A stretch of DNA of 64,000 nt from G963663315 sp965214205 (GTDB taxonomy: Bacteria; Pseudomonadota; Gammaproteobacteria; Arenicellales; Poriferihabitantaceae), in assembly GCA_965214205.1 (NCBI GenBank), contig OZ243941.1, positions 248,001 through 312,000 on the forward strand, in the 5' to 3' direction. A program made the position numbers and the translations under genes. The notes under the pieces are model-generated. The model did not search any database and was not told the DNA's origin. It saw only the letters and a list, made by a program, of their open reading frames with translations. Below are positions 26,310 to 35,208 of the stretch, piece after piece (the stretch's first letter is position 1; each line of letters begins with the position of its first letter).

Positions 26310-27062
26310 ATGAAATGTCTGCTGGTTTCCGATTTGCATTATGTACTGAAGCACTTTGACTGGGTTTTGAATATTTCCGGTCAATTCGATGCCGTGATCA
26401 TGGCCGGTGATCAAATTGATGCCCGCTCCCATGTGTATATGCGTATCCAGATTCCTGTAATCCTCAAGTATCTGCAACGGTTACAGTCCAGCACCCGGCT
26501 TCTGGTAAGTTCCGGCAATCATGATCTGGATGTTCGCGGAGACCATGGAGAAAGAATTGCCCGATGGCTACAGCCGGTTCGTGAATCCGGCATTGCCACC
26601 GATGGAGACAGCGTGGTGATCAATGACACACTGTTCACTGTATGCCCCTGGTGGGACGGGCCAAAAACCAGAGAGATTGTCGCAAACCAACTGGCCACGG
26701 ATGCCGACAAACCGAAGCGGAACTGGGTCTGGGTTTATCACGGCCCACCAGACAATTCACCGACCAGCTGGACCGGGAAACGTCATTATGGTGACTCCGA
26801 CCTGGTAACGTGGATCGAACAATACCAGCCGGATATGGTCCTGACCGGGCATATCCACGAGGCGCCCTTTGTCGATAACGGTTCCTGGGTTGATCAGATT
26901 GGTGAAACCTGGGTATTCAATTCCGGTCGCGTAAGGGGCGACTTCCCGCCTCATGTCGTGCTGAATATCCAGCAACAAACCGCACACTGGCATTCGCTCG
27001 CAGCCACCGAATGGGTAGCGCTGGATCAACCATTACAACGGCCACCGCAAAGCGCACCGTAG
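26310..27062 (+). CDS. Calcineurin-like metallophosphoesterase
   Basis: Cytoplasmic two-metal phosphoesterase of 250 residues. All five metal-ligand blocks are visible: VSDLHY, MAGDQID (GDxxD-like), SSGNHDLD, YHGPPDNS and LTGHIHEAP. Substrate unknown; the class includes phosphodiesterases for cyclic nucleotides, dinucleotides and nucleic acids. It is divergent from the signalling operon that includes an adenylate cyclase, so cAMP hydrolysis (CpdA-like) is a testable idea, but the sequence alone does not show it. ATG at 26310. Confidence 0.88.
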   Translation: MKCLLVSDLHYVLKHFDWVLNISGQFDAVIMAGDQIDARSHVYMRIQIPVILKYLQRLQSSTRLLVSSGNHDLDVRGDHGERIARWLQPVRESGIATDGDSVVINDTLFTVCPWWDGPKTREIVANQLATDADKPKRNWVWVYHGPPDNSPTSWTGKRHYGDSDLVTWIEQYQPDMVLTGHIHEAPFVDNGSWVDQIGETWVFNSGRVRGDFPPHVVLNIQQQTAHWHSLAATEWVALDQPLQRPPQSAP

Positions 27063-27078
27063 AGCCTGCCTCGACCTG

Positions 27079-27113
27079 ATCGTAGGGGCGCCCCTTGTGG
27101 GTGCCCCTACGAT
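27079..27113. repeat. Long GC-rich hairpin between convergent genes
   Basis: A 15-bp stem (79-93 paired with 99-113 of 27 kb, one G-T pair) around the loop CTTGT. No T run follows on either strand. It lies 17 bases after the metallophosphoesterase stop, between convergent genes, so it may end transcription or be a palindromic repeat element. Related GTAGGGGC...GCCCCTAC palindromes are known as dispersed repeats in bacteria. Confidence 0.75.
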
Positions 27114-27133
27114 GACGAGTTGGTAATCATTCC

Positions 27134-27183
27134 GTCATTCCAGCAGAACTTGCCCCCGGCCCCGAACGGGGAGCAGGAATCCA
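27134..27183. repeat. Palindromic repeat element ending in GTCATTCC / GGAATCCA
   Basis: Begins GTCATTCC (27134-27141) and ends GGAATCCA (27176-27183), with an inner palindrome CCCCGAACGGGG. Elements with these ends are common dispersed intergenic repeats in gammaproteobacteria. A shorter relative is at 35209-35233. Confidence 0.5.
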
Positions 27184-27196
27184 CAATCGTGGAGTG

Positions 27197-27685
27197 TCAG
27201 GCGGGGTCGCGGTCAGAGCCGGGCTGCGGGTCGTCACCCTGCTGGTTCACAATCGTCGCCAGTATTTCATCCATCATCGAGAGGTGATTGGACTGATCGC
27301 TGAACTGCTCCTTAATATCCACCAGATAATTGGTCACTCCATTGACACGGCGCGCCAGCAATACCGCCAGGGGATAACAGATGTCGGTATTGTTCTTGAG
27401 AAATTCAGGTTGATTATCAACCCGGTGAAAGCGGGATGGAGCCAGGGTGGTCACCGTGGCCGTATGCGGCAAATCCAGCAACGCAGACATCTCGCCGAGT
27501 ATCGACCCAGGCTCGGTCAAGCGGATGATTTCCAGTTCGCGTTTGGATACCCGCACCTCACCCTCGATCAAAATATAGATAAGTCCGGTGCGGTCGCCTT
27601 CTGCCAGTATGGTTTGGTTCGCTTCCAGACTCACCACAGGCAGAGACCGACAACCGCGCAGTATGTCTTGCATCAAATCACTCAT
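27197..27685 (-). CDS. Cyclic-nucleotide-binding-fold protein without a DNA-binding domain
   Basis: A 162-residue stand-alone CAP-family effector domain. The beta roll is seen in TGLIYILIEGEVRVSKREL, and the phosphate-binding cassette is PGSILGEMSALLDLPHTATV. The glutamate of the cassette is kept, but the arginine that normally contacts the cyclic phosphate is replaced (HT in place of RA), so classical cAMP binding is doubtful. There is no helix-turn-helix; the C-terminal half is a helical segment (NGVTNYLVDIKEQFSDQSNH). Opposite strand from the metallophosphoesterase and 4.6 kb from the cyclase stop. Confidence 0.85.
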   Translation of the reverse strand: MSDLMQDILRGCRSLPVVSLEANQTILAEGDRTGLIYILIEGEVRVSKRELEIIRLTEPGSILGEMSALLDLPHTATVTTLAPSRFHRVDNQPEFLKNNTDICYPLAVLLARRVNGVTNYLVDIKEQFSDQSNHLSMMDEILATIVNQQGDDPQPGSDRDPA

Positions 27686-27771
27686 TTTCCGACTCCCGAT
27701 GATATCAAGATATTCAAGTTGAAAAACCGATCATACAACCAAAACCATCCGATATGTGATGATTTCTCGTA

Positions 27772-29325
27772 TCATGTCAGACCGGGCCGATCAAGCAGGA
27801 TATTGAAATGACTGCGAATCCGGTTATCGGTCGCCTTGTCCAGATAGTCGGGATGATGCTCAGCCAGAATACGGGCAGCGCAAGTGTGCGCCTGCTGCCA
27901 CATATCCCTTGCTCCGCTCTCCTGCCAGGTACGGGGATCATCCCGGTTCGCAAGTTTCGGGTAAAAATGCTCTTTTTGCATCGCGTCCATAGTGTGGCTG
28001 CCGCCGAGGAAATGACCCTCCCCCGCTACCGCCTCCCGAATCGCCTCAAACCCCAGCGTTTCTTCATTGACCTCCACTCCGCGAATGATCCGGTAGACAT
28101 GGGAAAGCATTTCGTCATCAACCACAAAAGCGGCATGGGATACCCCCAGCAAGCTGGCCATCATACCGGAAGACTCATACACCATATTCGCGCCAGCCAG
28201 TCCGGTCGCCAGTGAGGACAAGGCCTTCTCAATCCCCATCTGTGCATCGACCGCCTTCGCGTCCGCCATACTGGCCGCCACCCCGGACGGCAGTCCCAAC
28301 CAGTTCGACAGTTGCGCGGAAGCCGCATTCAACAACGTGATCTCTCCCCCGCCCCCGGCAAATGAGCCGGTACGCAGATCAATCACAAAAGGCCAGTTGG
28401 AGAAGATCATCGGATAACCGGGTTTGAAAACATTAACCATCACCAACGCGGCCAGTGTCTCTGCCAGCGTGGATGCCAGCATACCGGCAATAGTGGCGGG
28501 AGAGGTCGCCCCGGATTGCGCGGCGATGATATTGTTCAGTGGCATGCCCCGTTCCATTGCGACCATGGCTACCTCAAAAGCGTCAGCGCCGTAACGCAAT
28601 GGAGAGATAACCGGGCTGATATGGGCTTTACAGAAGGGTCGCCGTGCGAATCTGCCTTCCCCGCCCAGAGCCTGATCAAACATATCGACAATCGGATCAA
28701 CATGATCGGCCACGAAGAAACTGGTGCCCACCGGCTTCGTAGTGCCGCGCAATAGCGAGTATGCCGTGTTGACATCCAGATCAAAATTGTCCGGCACATC
28801 GGTTGCCACGCAGCAACGGGTAAACCAGGCCACGTTTTTCAGACAATCGGTCAGACGCGCGAAGTCATACAGATCATTCAGGGTCGAGGGTCTGTACACT
28901 CCCGATTCCATGTCCAGGGTCTGTACCGCCGCGCCGCCTGTCCCGAAGTAGACTCGATCTCCCCCGACTTCAAAGTCGTGCTTTGACTCCCGGCCATAAA
29001 ACACGAAGGACTTGGCGGCGCCGTCGATGATATCCTCGACCATCGCCGCCGGGAAACACAGACGCCCCGAACCGTTGACAAAGGCTCCGCGCCGCAATGC
29101 CTGTTCGGTCAGGACATCCGGGGATTGCCCCATTCCGATTTCCTCGAGAATCTTCAGAGCCGTATCCATAATGGCCTCCATGTCCGTTTCGGACAATGGG
29201 CGGTATTGCCCGCCAATCTGACCGGGCGGGCAGGGATCAAACTCCGGCGGCTTGCTGCGCAGCGCGTGCATCGCCGCCCGGCTGCTGATTCCTCCCCTTC
29301 TGGTTCTGGGCCGTTTTTCAGCCAT
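27772..29325 (-). CDS. MttB-family (trimethylamine/betaine) methyltransferase, non-pyrrolysine
   Basis: Methyltransferase of 517 residues with the MttB TIM-barrel pattern: GQYRPLSETDMEAIMDTALK, LEEIGMGQSPDVL, YFGTGGAAVQTLDME, NIIAAQSGATSPATIAG and FSNWPFVIDLRTGSFAGGGGE. The frame is open throughout with no in-frame TAG, so it belongs to the non-pyrrolysine branch, which includes glycine betaine:corrinoid methyltransferase (MtgB). Start is the ATG at 29325, two bases after the flavoprotein stop. The pairing with a dimethylglycine dehydrogenase-like gene suggests glycine betaine demethylation. No corrinoid protein or corrinoid:folate methyltransferase gene is in the window. Confidence 0.92.
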   Translation of the reverse strand: MAEKRPRTRRGGISSRAAMHALRSKPPEFDPCPPGQIGGQYRPLSETDMEAIMDTALKILEEIGMGQSPDVLTEQALRRGAFVNGSGRLCFPAAMVEDIIDGAAKSFVFYGRESKHDFEVGGDRVYFGTGGAAVQTLDMESGVYRPSTLNDLYDFARLTDCLKNVAWFTRCCVATDVPDNFDLDVNTAYSLLRGTTKPVGTSFFVADHVDPIVDMFDQALGGEGRFARRPFCKAHISPVISPLRYGADAFEVAMVAMERGMPLNNIIAAQSGATSPATIAGMLASTLAETLAALVMVNVFKPGYPMIFSNWPFVIDLRTGSFAGGGGEITLLNAASAQLSNWLGLPSGVAASMADAKAVDAQMGIEKALSSLATGLAGANMVYESSGMMASLLGVSHAAFVVDDEMLSHVYRIIRGVEVNEETLGFEAIREAVAGEGHFLGGSHTMDAMQKEHFYPKLANRDDPRTWQESGARDMWQQAHTCAARILAEHHPDYLDKATDNRIRSHFNILLDRPGLT

Positions 29326-29327
29326 AC

Positions 29328-31742
29328 TCAACTCCGTACCCGTAAATTGTCCGGGTCGTACTGGACCGGATGGATGACCCGCGCCGGATAATGATCTCCG
29401 AGAATTCCGATCTCCAGCCCGGTCCCGATTTCCGCCTGGGCCGGAGCGACAAAGGCATAAGCTATATTCAGGTTTGTACGATGGCCGAACCCCGATGAAG
29501 TCACCGACCCGACCTGCCGCCCCTGCGCAAAAACCGGAGCGCCGCTGTGGGCGCAGGCCAGGTCGCAGTCCACCGCCATCGAGATCATCCGTTTACGCGG
29601 GCCCCGGTCAATTTGCCGGATCAGGGCTTGCTTACCGACAAAAAACGGTTTGTCCAGCCTCACAAACCGGTCGAGCCCGGTTTCCATCGGATTCTGTTCA
29701 TAGATCAGGTCCGACTTCCAGTGGAGATAGCCTTTTTCAACCCTCATTGATTCGGTAGCGTACAGGCCGAAATCGACCATATTGAAATCCCGGCCTGCCT
29801 GATCCAGTATGTTCCAGGCCAGATAGAGCTGTTCATTCGGAATATGCAGCTCGTAAGCCAACTCCCCCGAAAAGCTGACACTCATTGCCAGCGCCTGCGC
29901 GTGGCCGATGAATACCGGCCTCGCCCGCATCCACGGGAAAGCCTGCCGCGACCAGTCACACCGTGGCGAGACCGATTGCAGCAACTCGCGTGACCTCGGG
30001 CCCGCAATGACCAGAGTCGTATGGCTGCCCGCCAATTCACAGACGCGGACAGAATCCGGCTTGTACCGGTTCAACCAGTCCCGGTCGTGCCATTCGGAGG
30101 CCGCCGCGGAACCATACCAGTAATGATCCTCTCCCAGTCTGGTTATGGTCGCCTCTCCCAGTACATTGCCTTTCGCGGTCAGCAGGTAACAAAGCCGGAC
30201 CTGCCCGTCCGTCTTCGGTATGGCGCCGCAAATCATGGTATCCAGAAAATCACCGGCGCCCTGACCCCTGATCTCGTACCGGTTGAAACCGGACACCTCC
30301 ATCATGCCAACGCCTTCGACAATGCCTGCCACCTCCCGTGCGACAATATCCATGGTGGGCGTGAAACGATAACTGTGCCGGTCGACAAAGTCATCATCGG
30401 GCTTGAAAAACAAGGCGCGCTCCCAGCCCGCGACCACCCCCCATTCACAGCGCTTCGCATCCAGAACCGGATACAGCGGAGTGGTGCGAGCCAGCCGCGC
30501 CGCCGGACGGTGTTCATGCGGGAGATGATAGTGAAACTCATTTCTGTAATCCTCGACCGCCTTCAGACAGGTATGCTCGGTATTGGCGTAGCGGGTAAAC
30601 CTGCGAGGGTCCAGATACCAGGCGTCCCATTCACACTCCCCATGTACCATCAACTCCGCCAGAATTTTGCCGTGCCCCCCGCCTTCTCCAATCCCGGCCC
30701 GCAATCCAATACAGGCAAAGGCATTCGGTATCCCGGGAATGGGTCCGACCAGTGGCGCTCCGTCAATCGTATAGGTGATCGGGCCGTTGACCACCGTATG
30801 TATCCCGGCCTGCTCCAGGCAAGGCAAGCGGGCGAATATCCCCTCCATATTGTCCAGACAGCGGTCCAGGTCGGACGGACACAGCGACATGGTGAAATCG
30901 GGGTCAATACCGTCCATACCAAAAGTTTTACAGTCCTGTTCGTAAACCCCCACCAGCAAACCAGTCTTTTCCTGACGCGAATAGAAATCGTCGCCGGGGT
31001 CGCGAATGATGGGAACGCGAAAATCCAGCCGCTCGATTTCCTGAATCGGCTCGGTCAGGAAATACATGTGTTCCATCGAGGTCACCGGATGACTCACGCC
31101 CAGCATCCGACCGACTTCATTGACCCGGTATCCGGCGGCGTTTACGACCATCTCACAAGTAATGTCACCGTTGCGGGTATGCACAATGAACTCACCGCCC
31201 GGTTTGCGGGTAATCTGTTCAACTGGATTGAATCGCTGGACTTCGGCGCCGGCCTTGCGCGCCTGACGGCTCAGCGCGGCGCAGAGTTGCGCCGGGTCGA
31301 TATCCCCGTCGAGCGGGTCCCACCAGGCCCCAAGCAATCCCTGTGTCTGCAGCAATGGGTGCCTTCTGCCCGCCTCAACAGAGTCGATAAACTCCATTTC
31401 CACCCCCACCCCGCGCGCAACCGAAACATAATGCCGGTAAATATCGACCTGAGCCGGCGTGTGGGCAAGCCGCATGCCCCCGGTAATATGGTAATTGATC
31501 GGGAAATCCGGATCCGCCGCCAATTGCCGATACAGATTGATGCTATGTCTCTTCAGCGCGAACATGGTCTGGTTGGCGCCAAACTGGGTGACCTGAGCCG
31601 CCGCGTGCCAGGTCGAACCGGAAGTCAGCTCATCGCGCTCCACCAGAATGACGTCTGTCCAGCCCTCTCTGGTCAGATGATACATCGTCGAGCAACCGGC
31701 AATGCCGCCGCCGATAACCACTACACGGGCGTTAGTTCTCAC
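29328..31742 (-). CDS. Dimethylglycine/sarcosine dehydrogenase-like flavoprotein with GcvT domain
   Basis: Flavin enzyme of 804 residues that oxidatively removes a methyl group from N-methylated glycine and passes it to tetrahydrofolate. The N-terminal DAO domain shows VVVIGGGIAGCSTMYHLT and, with the histidine used for covalent FAD in this family, SGSTWHAAAQVTQFG. The folate-binding aminomethyltransferase (GcvT) half begins near residue 440 (VAGWERALFF) and includes IRGQGAGDFLDTMICG and SGELAYELHIPNEQ. The GTG start at 31742 has AAGGTG six bases upstream. Choosing between dimethylglycine and sarcosine is inference. Confidence 0.9.
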   Translation of the reverse strand: MRTNARVVVIGGGIAGCSTMYHLTREGWTDVILVERDELTSGSTWHAAAQVTQFGANQTMFALKRHSINLYRQLAADPDFPINYHITGGMRLAHTPAQVDIYRHYVSVARGVGVEMEFIDSVEAGRRHPLLQTQGLLGAWWDPLDGDIDPAQLCAALSRQARKAGAEVQRFNPVEQITRKPGGEFIVHTRNGDITCEMVVNAAGYRVNEVGRMLGVSHPVTSMEHMYFLTEPIQEIERLDFRVPIIRDPGDDFYSRQEKTGLLVGVYEQDCKTFGMDGIDPDFTMSLCPSDLDRCLDNMEGIFARLPCLEQAGIHTVVNGPITYTIDGAPLVGPIPGIPNAFACIGLRAGIGEGGGHGKILAELMVHGECEWDAWYLDPRRFTRYANTEHTCLKAVEDYRNEFHYHLPHEHRPAARLARTTPLYPVLDAKRCEWGVVAGWERALFFKPDDDFVDRHSYRFTPTMDIVAREVAGIVEGVGMMEVSGFNRYEIRGQGAGDFLDTMICGAIPKTDGQVRLCYLLTAKGNVLGEATITRLGEDHYWYGSAAASEWHDRDWLNRYKPDSVRVCELAGSHTTLVIAGPRSRELLQSVSPRCDWSRQAFPWMRARPVFIGHAQALAMSVSFSGELAYELHIPNEQLYLAWNILDQAGRDFNMVDFGLYATESMRVEKGYLHWKSDLIYEQNPMETGLDRFVRLDKPFFVGKQALIRQIDRGPRKRMISMAVDCDLACAHSGAPVFAQGRQVGSVTSSGFGHRTNLNIAYAFVAPAQAEIGTGLEIGILGDHYPARVIHPVQYDPDNLRVRS

Positions 31743-31764
31743 GATTCACCTTTTCTTTCACAAT

Positions 31765-33894
31765 TTATCTCCTTACCCTGATCATGGCATCTGCAACGAT
31801 GGCGTCGGCAGGCAAAACCATCAGTGGATTTATATCCATTTCAACTAATTCTGTGGATTTCGATTCCGCAAATTCCGCCACTTTCATGATCGCGCCAACG
31901 AGTTTGTCGATATCACATTGCGCGCGCGCCCTGAAACCGCGCAACAACGGATAGCAGCGGAGTCCGGACAAAGCCTGTTTCACGGTATCGGGATCAGTCG
32001 GTAACAGGATAGTCCGGGAGTCCTTGTACAACTCGACCAGTATTCCGCCACTCGCGATCACCATTGTCAATCCGAATTGCGGATCCGACCGAACGCCGAC
32101 CAGCAACTCAAGCGCCGCGTTCTCCACCATGGATTCGATCAGCAGCCCGCGGCTTTTTTGCCCGAGACAGTGGTCCGCGATCACACCGCGAATATGCTCC
32201 ACCGCCGCCTTCACCGATTCTACAGCGGTCAGATTCAACAGCGCCGCATTCAGTTCGGTTTTATGAACCAGATCATCGGCGACCAGTTTGACAGCCACCG
32301 GAAATCCGATCTGCCCGGCCACCTCTGCCGCCTGACTGATTTCCCGGATCGGCAAAAACCGGCTGTCGGGTATCTGCAGGCCGAACCGGCCCAGCATTCG
32401 CTTGCTTTCCCATTCGTTCAGGGACCGCGGCAGATAGTCCGGGTCCGGATGCCGAACCGCCGATTGGATAATCCTGAATTCCCCCCGCTGGCCATTTGCC
32501 AGAATCCGTTCCCGGCTATGATGGTAATCGCAGGCCAGCGCCAGCGCATCCAGTCCGCGGTCAAACCCCTGCATCGGCGTGATTCCGCCAGCGACGTAGA
32601 TTTTCCTGGATTCCAGGTCGAAATTCTCGGACAGCTCACTGCAGATCCCGGCCGGGATACCGGCCGCGTTGACCGCGTCCATAAACGATTTCCCATCTGC
32701 GCGATAACGGGAACTATCCGCATCAAATTCCGCCGGTGGGTAGTCCTGAACAAACAACGCGGCATCAAAACCATCCTCCAGCGCCGCCGCGAATACTTTC
32801 GGCATCACCTCCCGGTTACCCCATAACGGCGTGGTATAGTCCAGCGGATTGGAAATGGTCGCGATGTCAGGCAACAGTCCGGCCAGCTTCCGGCCAGATG
32901 ATTGCGATGGCTGCGGCAGCGCCAATCCCTTACTCTCACAATAGTCGGCCACCATCAGGGCTTCGCCTCCCGAACAGGTAAACGCGGCAACGCGCCGGCC
33001 TTTTGGAACACCCGACAGGGTCATGAACTTCAGGGTCTCGAGCATCAGTTCCGGGGACCGGACCCGAATCACTCCAAGCTGGTCGAACAATGCCTGGTGA
33101 GCCTCATCGGACCCGGACAATGACCCGGTATGGCTGACCGCCAGACCGGCGCCGATACTCGAACTGCCCGCCTTCATCACCAGAACCGGCTTCCCGGCCT
33201 GCAGGGCCTTCATGCAGGCAGCGGCGAATTTCTCGATACTAACGATGCCTTCGATATAAATGCCAAAGCCGCTCACTCGCGGATCATCGACCAGGACATC
33301 CATGTAATCTTCAACCGCCAGCATCGCCTGATTGCCGGCGGAAATCACATAAGCGAGCGGAACAGAACGCTGGTTCATGGCCATATCCGCCGTGATCATG
33401 CCGCTTTGCATAATCAGCGCCGCCCCCCTGCGGCATTTGTGCGTTCCCGCTCCAAACGGCCACAGGATCGCGTCGTCAACATAGTTGATCATCCCGTAAC
33501 AGTTCGGCCCGACCAATGCCATGGTTCCCGCGGCCTCTATCAACTCCCGCTCGGATTCTCTGCCGACCGGCCCGGTTTCTCCATAGCCCGCGGTAAAGCA
33601 GACCACGCCGCCGGCGCCGATTTCATTCAACTCCGTCACGACCTGCAAGGCAGATTCTTTCGGCGCGGCCAGAAAAACCGCGTCGGGCGCGTCGGGCAAG
33701 TCCTTCACGGTCGGGTAGCAGGGCTGGCCGCCCATTTCACCGCGCTTCGGATTGACTCCCGATATCGTCCCTTTGAATCGCGCGGCGCACTGACGGGCCG
33801 CGTAATCCGCGTCCCGGCCACCGACAAAGGCGATATGTTCGGGCGCCAGTAATCGTTTCAGGTTTTCGAGGCGTTGCAAATCGTTATTCGGCAT
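31765..33894 (-). CDS. NDP-forming acyl-CoA synthetase (acetate--CoA ligase family)
   Basis: Single-chain acyl-CoA ligase of 709 residues that uses ATP and gives ADP and phosphate. Order: CoA-binding Rossmann domain (IAFVGGRDADYAARQCAARF), succinyl-CoA ligase-like domains with VGPNCYGMINYVD and ALIMQSGMITADMA, then a C-terminal ATP-grasp domain (VAVKLVADDLVHKTELNA, LELLVGVRSDPQFGLTMVI, DINPLMVLP). Acid substrate unknown; the neighbours suggest gamma-butyrobetaine, crotonobetaine or carnitine. It sits between the acyl-CoA dehydrogenase (9-base gap) and the flavoprotein (22-base gap), so one operon is likely. Confidence 0.9.
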   Translation of the reverse strand: MPNNDLQRLENLKRLLAPEHIAFVGGRDADYAARQCAARFKGTISGVNPKRGEMGGQPCYPTVKDLPDAPDAVFLAAPKESALQVVTELNEIGAGGVVCFTAGYGETGPVGRESERELIEAAGTMALVGPNCYGMINYVDDAILWPFGAGTHKCRRGAALIMQSGMITADMAMNQRSVPLAYVISAGNQAMLAVEDYMDVLVDDPRVSGFGIYIEGIVSIEKFAAACMKALQAGKPVLVMKAGSSSIGAGLAVSHTGSLSGSDEAHQALFDQLGVIRVRSPELMLETLKFMTLSGVPKGRRVAAFTCSGGEALMVADYCESKGLALPQPSQSSGRKLAGLLPDIATISNPLDYTTPLWGNREVMPKVFAAALEDGFDAALFVQDYPPAEFDADSSRYRADGKSFMDAVNAAGIPAGICSELSENFDLESRKIYVAGGITPMQGFDRGLDALALACDYHHSRERILANGQRGEFRIIQSAVRHPDPDYLPRSLNEWESKRMLGRFGLQIPDSRFLPIREISQAAEVAGQIGFPVAVKLVADDLVHKTELNAALLNLTAVESVKAAVEHIRGVIADHCLGQKSRGLLIESMVENAALELLVGVRSDPQFGLTMVIASGGILVELYKDSRTILLPTDPDTVKQALSGLRCYPLLRGFRARAQCDIDKLVGAIMKVAEFAESKSTELVEMDINPLMVLPADAIVADAMIRVRR

Positions 33895-33903
33895 ACAACC
33901 CGG

Positions 33904-35064
33904 CTACCCGCCATATTCCCTTAACAGTGAACGGGATATGATGTGCCGCTGGATTTCCGAAGTGCCGTCCCAGATACGATCCAGGCGCGCGTCACGCCAC
34001 ATCCTCTCGATCGGGAGTTCCTCCATCAGTCCCATACCCCCATAGATCTGGATGGCGTTGTCGGCGGCCCGACCGACCGCCTCCGAAGCGAATAGCTTGG
34101 CCATGGCGGCATCCACATTGCGCATCACCCCCCGGTCCGCCTTGTCCGCCGCATCCATCACCAACAGATCGGCGGCTTTCAATTCCACCATCATGTCCGC
34201 GAGTTTGAATGAGGTCCCCTGGAATTTCCCGATGGGTTGACCGAACTGTTTCCTCTGCGCCGCCCAGCTTGCCGCAAGATCAATCAAACGCTCCATCCTG
34301 CCACAGGCGGCTGCGGCGACCCATACCCGTCCCATCCTCAACCATTCGTCCGCCAGTTCCAACCCCTTGTGCTCCTCGCCCAGAATCTTGCTTTCAGGTA
34401 CCCGGCACTGATCGAAGGCGAGTTGCCAGGTATGGTAAGCGCGCTGCGCGGCGCAGCGCGGCCCCCGATCAATCGTAAATCCCGGTATCCCCGCGTCAAC
34501 CAGAAATCCGGTCACCAGCTTGCGTTCCCCGCGAGGACTTTCGGTGACGCCGGTTTGCGCGAACAGAATGGCAAAATCCGGTTTCACCGGGCTGCTGATG
34601 AAGTGCTTGCTGCCGTTGATGATAAATTCACCACCGACCCTCTCCGCCCTGGTCTGCATCGACAGGATGTCAGAACCGGCGCCGGGTTCAGTCAACGCGA
34701 AAACCTCTTTCTTCTCCCCGGTCACGCAGGGTTTCAGATATTCGTCGATCTGTTCGCCCTTGCAGCACATCAGGATTTCGGACGGACGATGCATGTAGCC
34801 GTGCAATCCGTAAATGGTCTTTCCCAGTTCTCTCTCGAACAGCGCCAGGGACTTGTAATCCAGCCCTCCCCCGCCGATTGATTCCGGCAGATTCGGAGCG
34901 TAAAAGCCCATCTCAATCGCCTTTCGCTTGATATGGGCGCCCAACTCCTCCGGAACTTCCCCGGTCCGATCCACCTCAGCCTCATGGGGTTCGAGTTCCT
35001 TTTCCCGGAACGCGCGAACCGAATCCACCAGCAAGCGTTGTTCTTCAGTCAGGGGATAGTCCAT
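33904..35064 (-). CDS. Acyl-CoA dehydrogenase
   Basis: FAD-dependent enzyme of 386 residues that forms the 2,3 double bond of an acyl-CoA. Motifs: ALTEPGAGSDILSMQT and FIINGSKHFISS (flavin and substrate sites), WAAQRKQFGQPIGKFQ, and IYGGMGLMEELPIERMWRDARLDRIWDGTSEIQ at the C-terminus. Catalytic glutamate not assigned with certainty. First gene of the minus-strand set, so gamma-butyrobetainyl-CoA oxidation to crotonobetainyl-CoA fits the context. It is not close to E. coli CaiA by eye. ATG at 35064. Confidence 0.92.
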   Translation of the reverse strand: MDYPLTEEQRLLVDSVRAFREKELEPHEAEVDRTGEVPEELGAHIKRKAIEMGFYAPNLPESIGGGGLDYKSLALFERELGKTIYGLHGYMHRPSEILMCCKGEQIDEYLKPCVTGEKKEVFALTEPGAGSDILSMQTRAERVGGEFIINGSKHFISSPVKPDFAILFAQTGVTESPRGERKLVTGFLVDAGIPGFTIDRGPRCAAQRAYHTWQLAFDQCRVPESKILGEEHKGLELADEWLRMGRVWVAAAACGRMERLIDLAASWAAQRKQFGQPIGKFQGTSFKLADMMVELKAADLLVMDAADKADRGVMRNVDAAMAKLFASEAVGRAADNAIQIYGGMGLMEELPIERMWRDARLDRIWDGTSEIQRHIISRSLLREYGG

Positions 35065-35091
35065 GGGTCATAACCGATCAGTCTTGATGTT

Positions 35092-35110
35092 CTTTATGAT
35101 TATCATTCAT
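35092..35110 (-). promoter_or_regulatory. Fur-box-like palindrome in front of the acyl-CoA dehydrogenase operon
   Basis: The minus-strand 19-mer ATGAATGATAATCATAAAG agrees with the published Fur consensus GATAATGATAATCATTATC at 13 of 19 positions, including an unbroken 12-base core. It lies 28 bases before the ATG at 35064. A chance AT-rich palindrome cannot be excluded. Confidence 0.3.
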
Positions 35111-35208
35111 GTGGGCGAAGCGCCGGTTTCACCTTGAGAGCAGGTTCAAATCATCTGGTTGCCATTTATACCGGATTTTCACTATGATAGGAATATAAAC
35201 CCTCGCCT

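Noticed and set aside
27772..29325. Pyrrolysine-containing MttB
   Set aside because: The frame has no internal TAG, so the protein belongs to the non-pyrrolysine branch.
30021..31781. 586-codon open frame on the plus strand across the flavoprotein gene
   Set aside because: Antisense to the dimethylglycine dehydrogenase-like gene, basic and low-complexity; no family seen.
33904..35064. CaiA (crotonobetainyl-CoA reductase) assignment for the acyl-CoA dehydrogenase
   Set aside because: Motifs and N-terminus differ from E. coli CaiA; a general acyl-CoA dehydrogenase call is safer.
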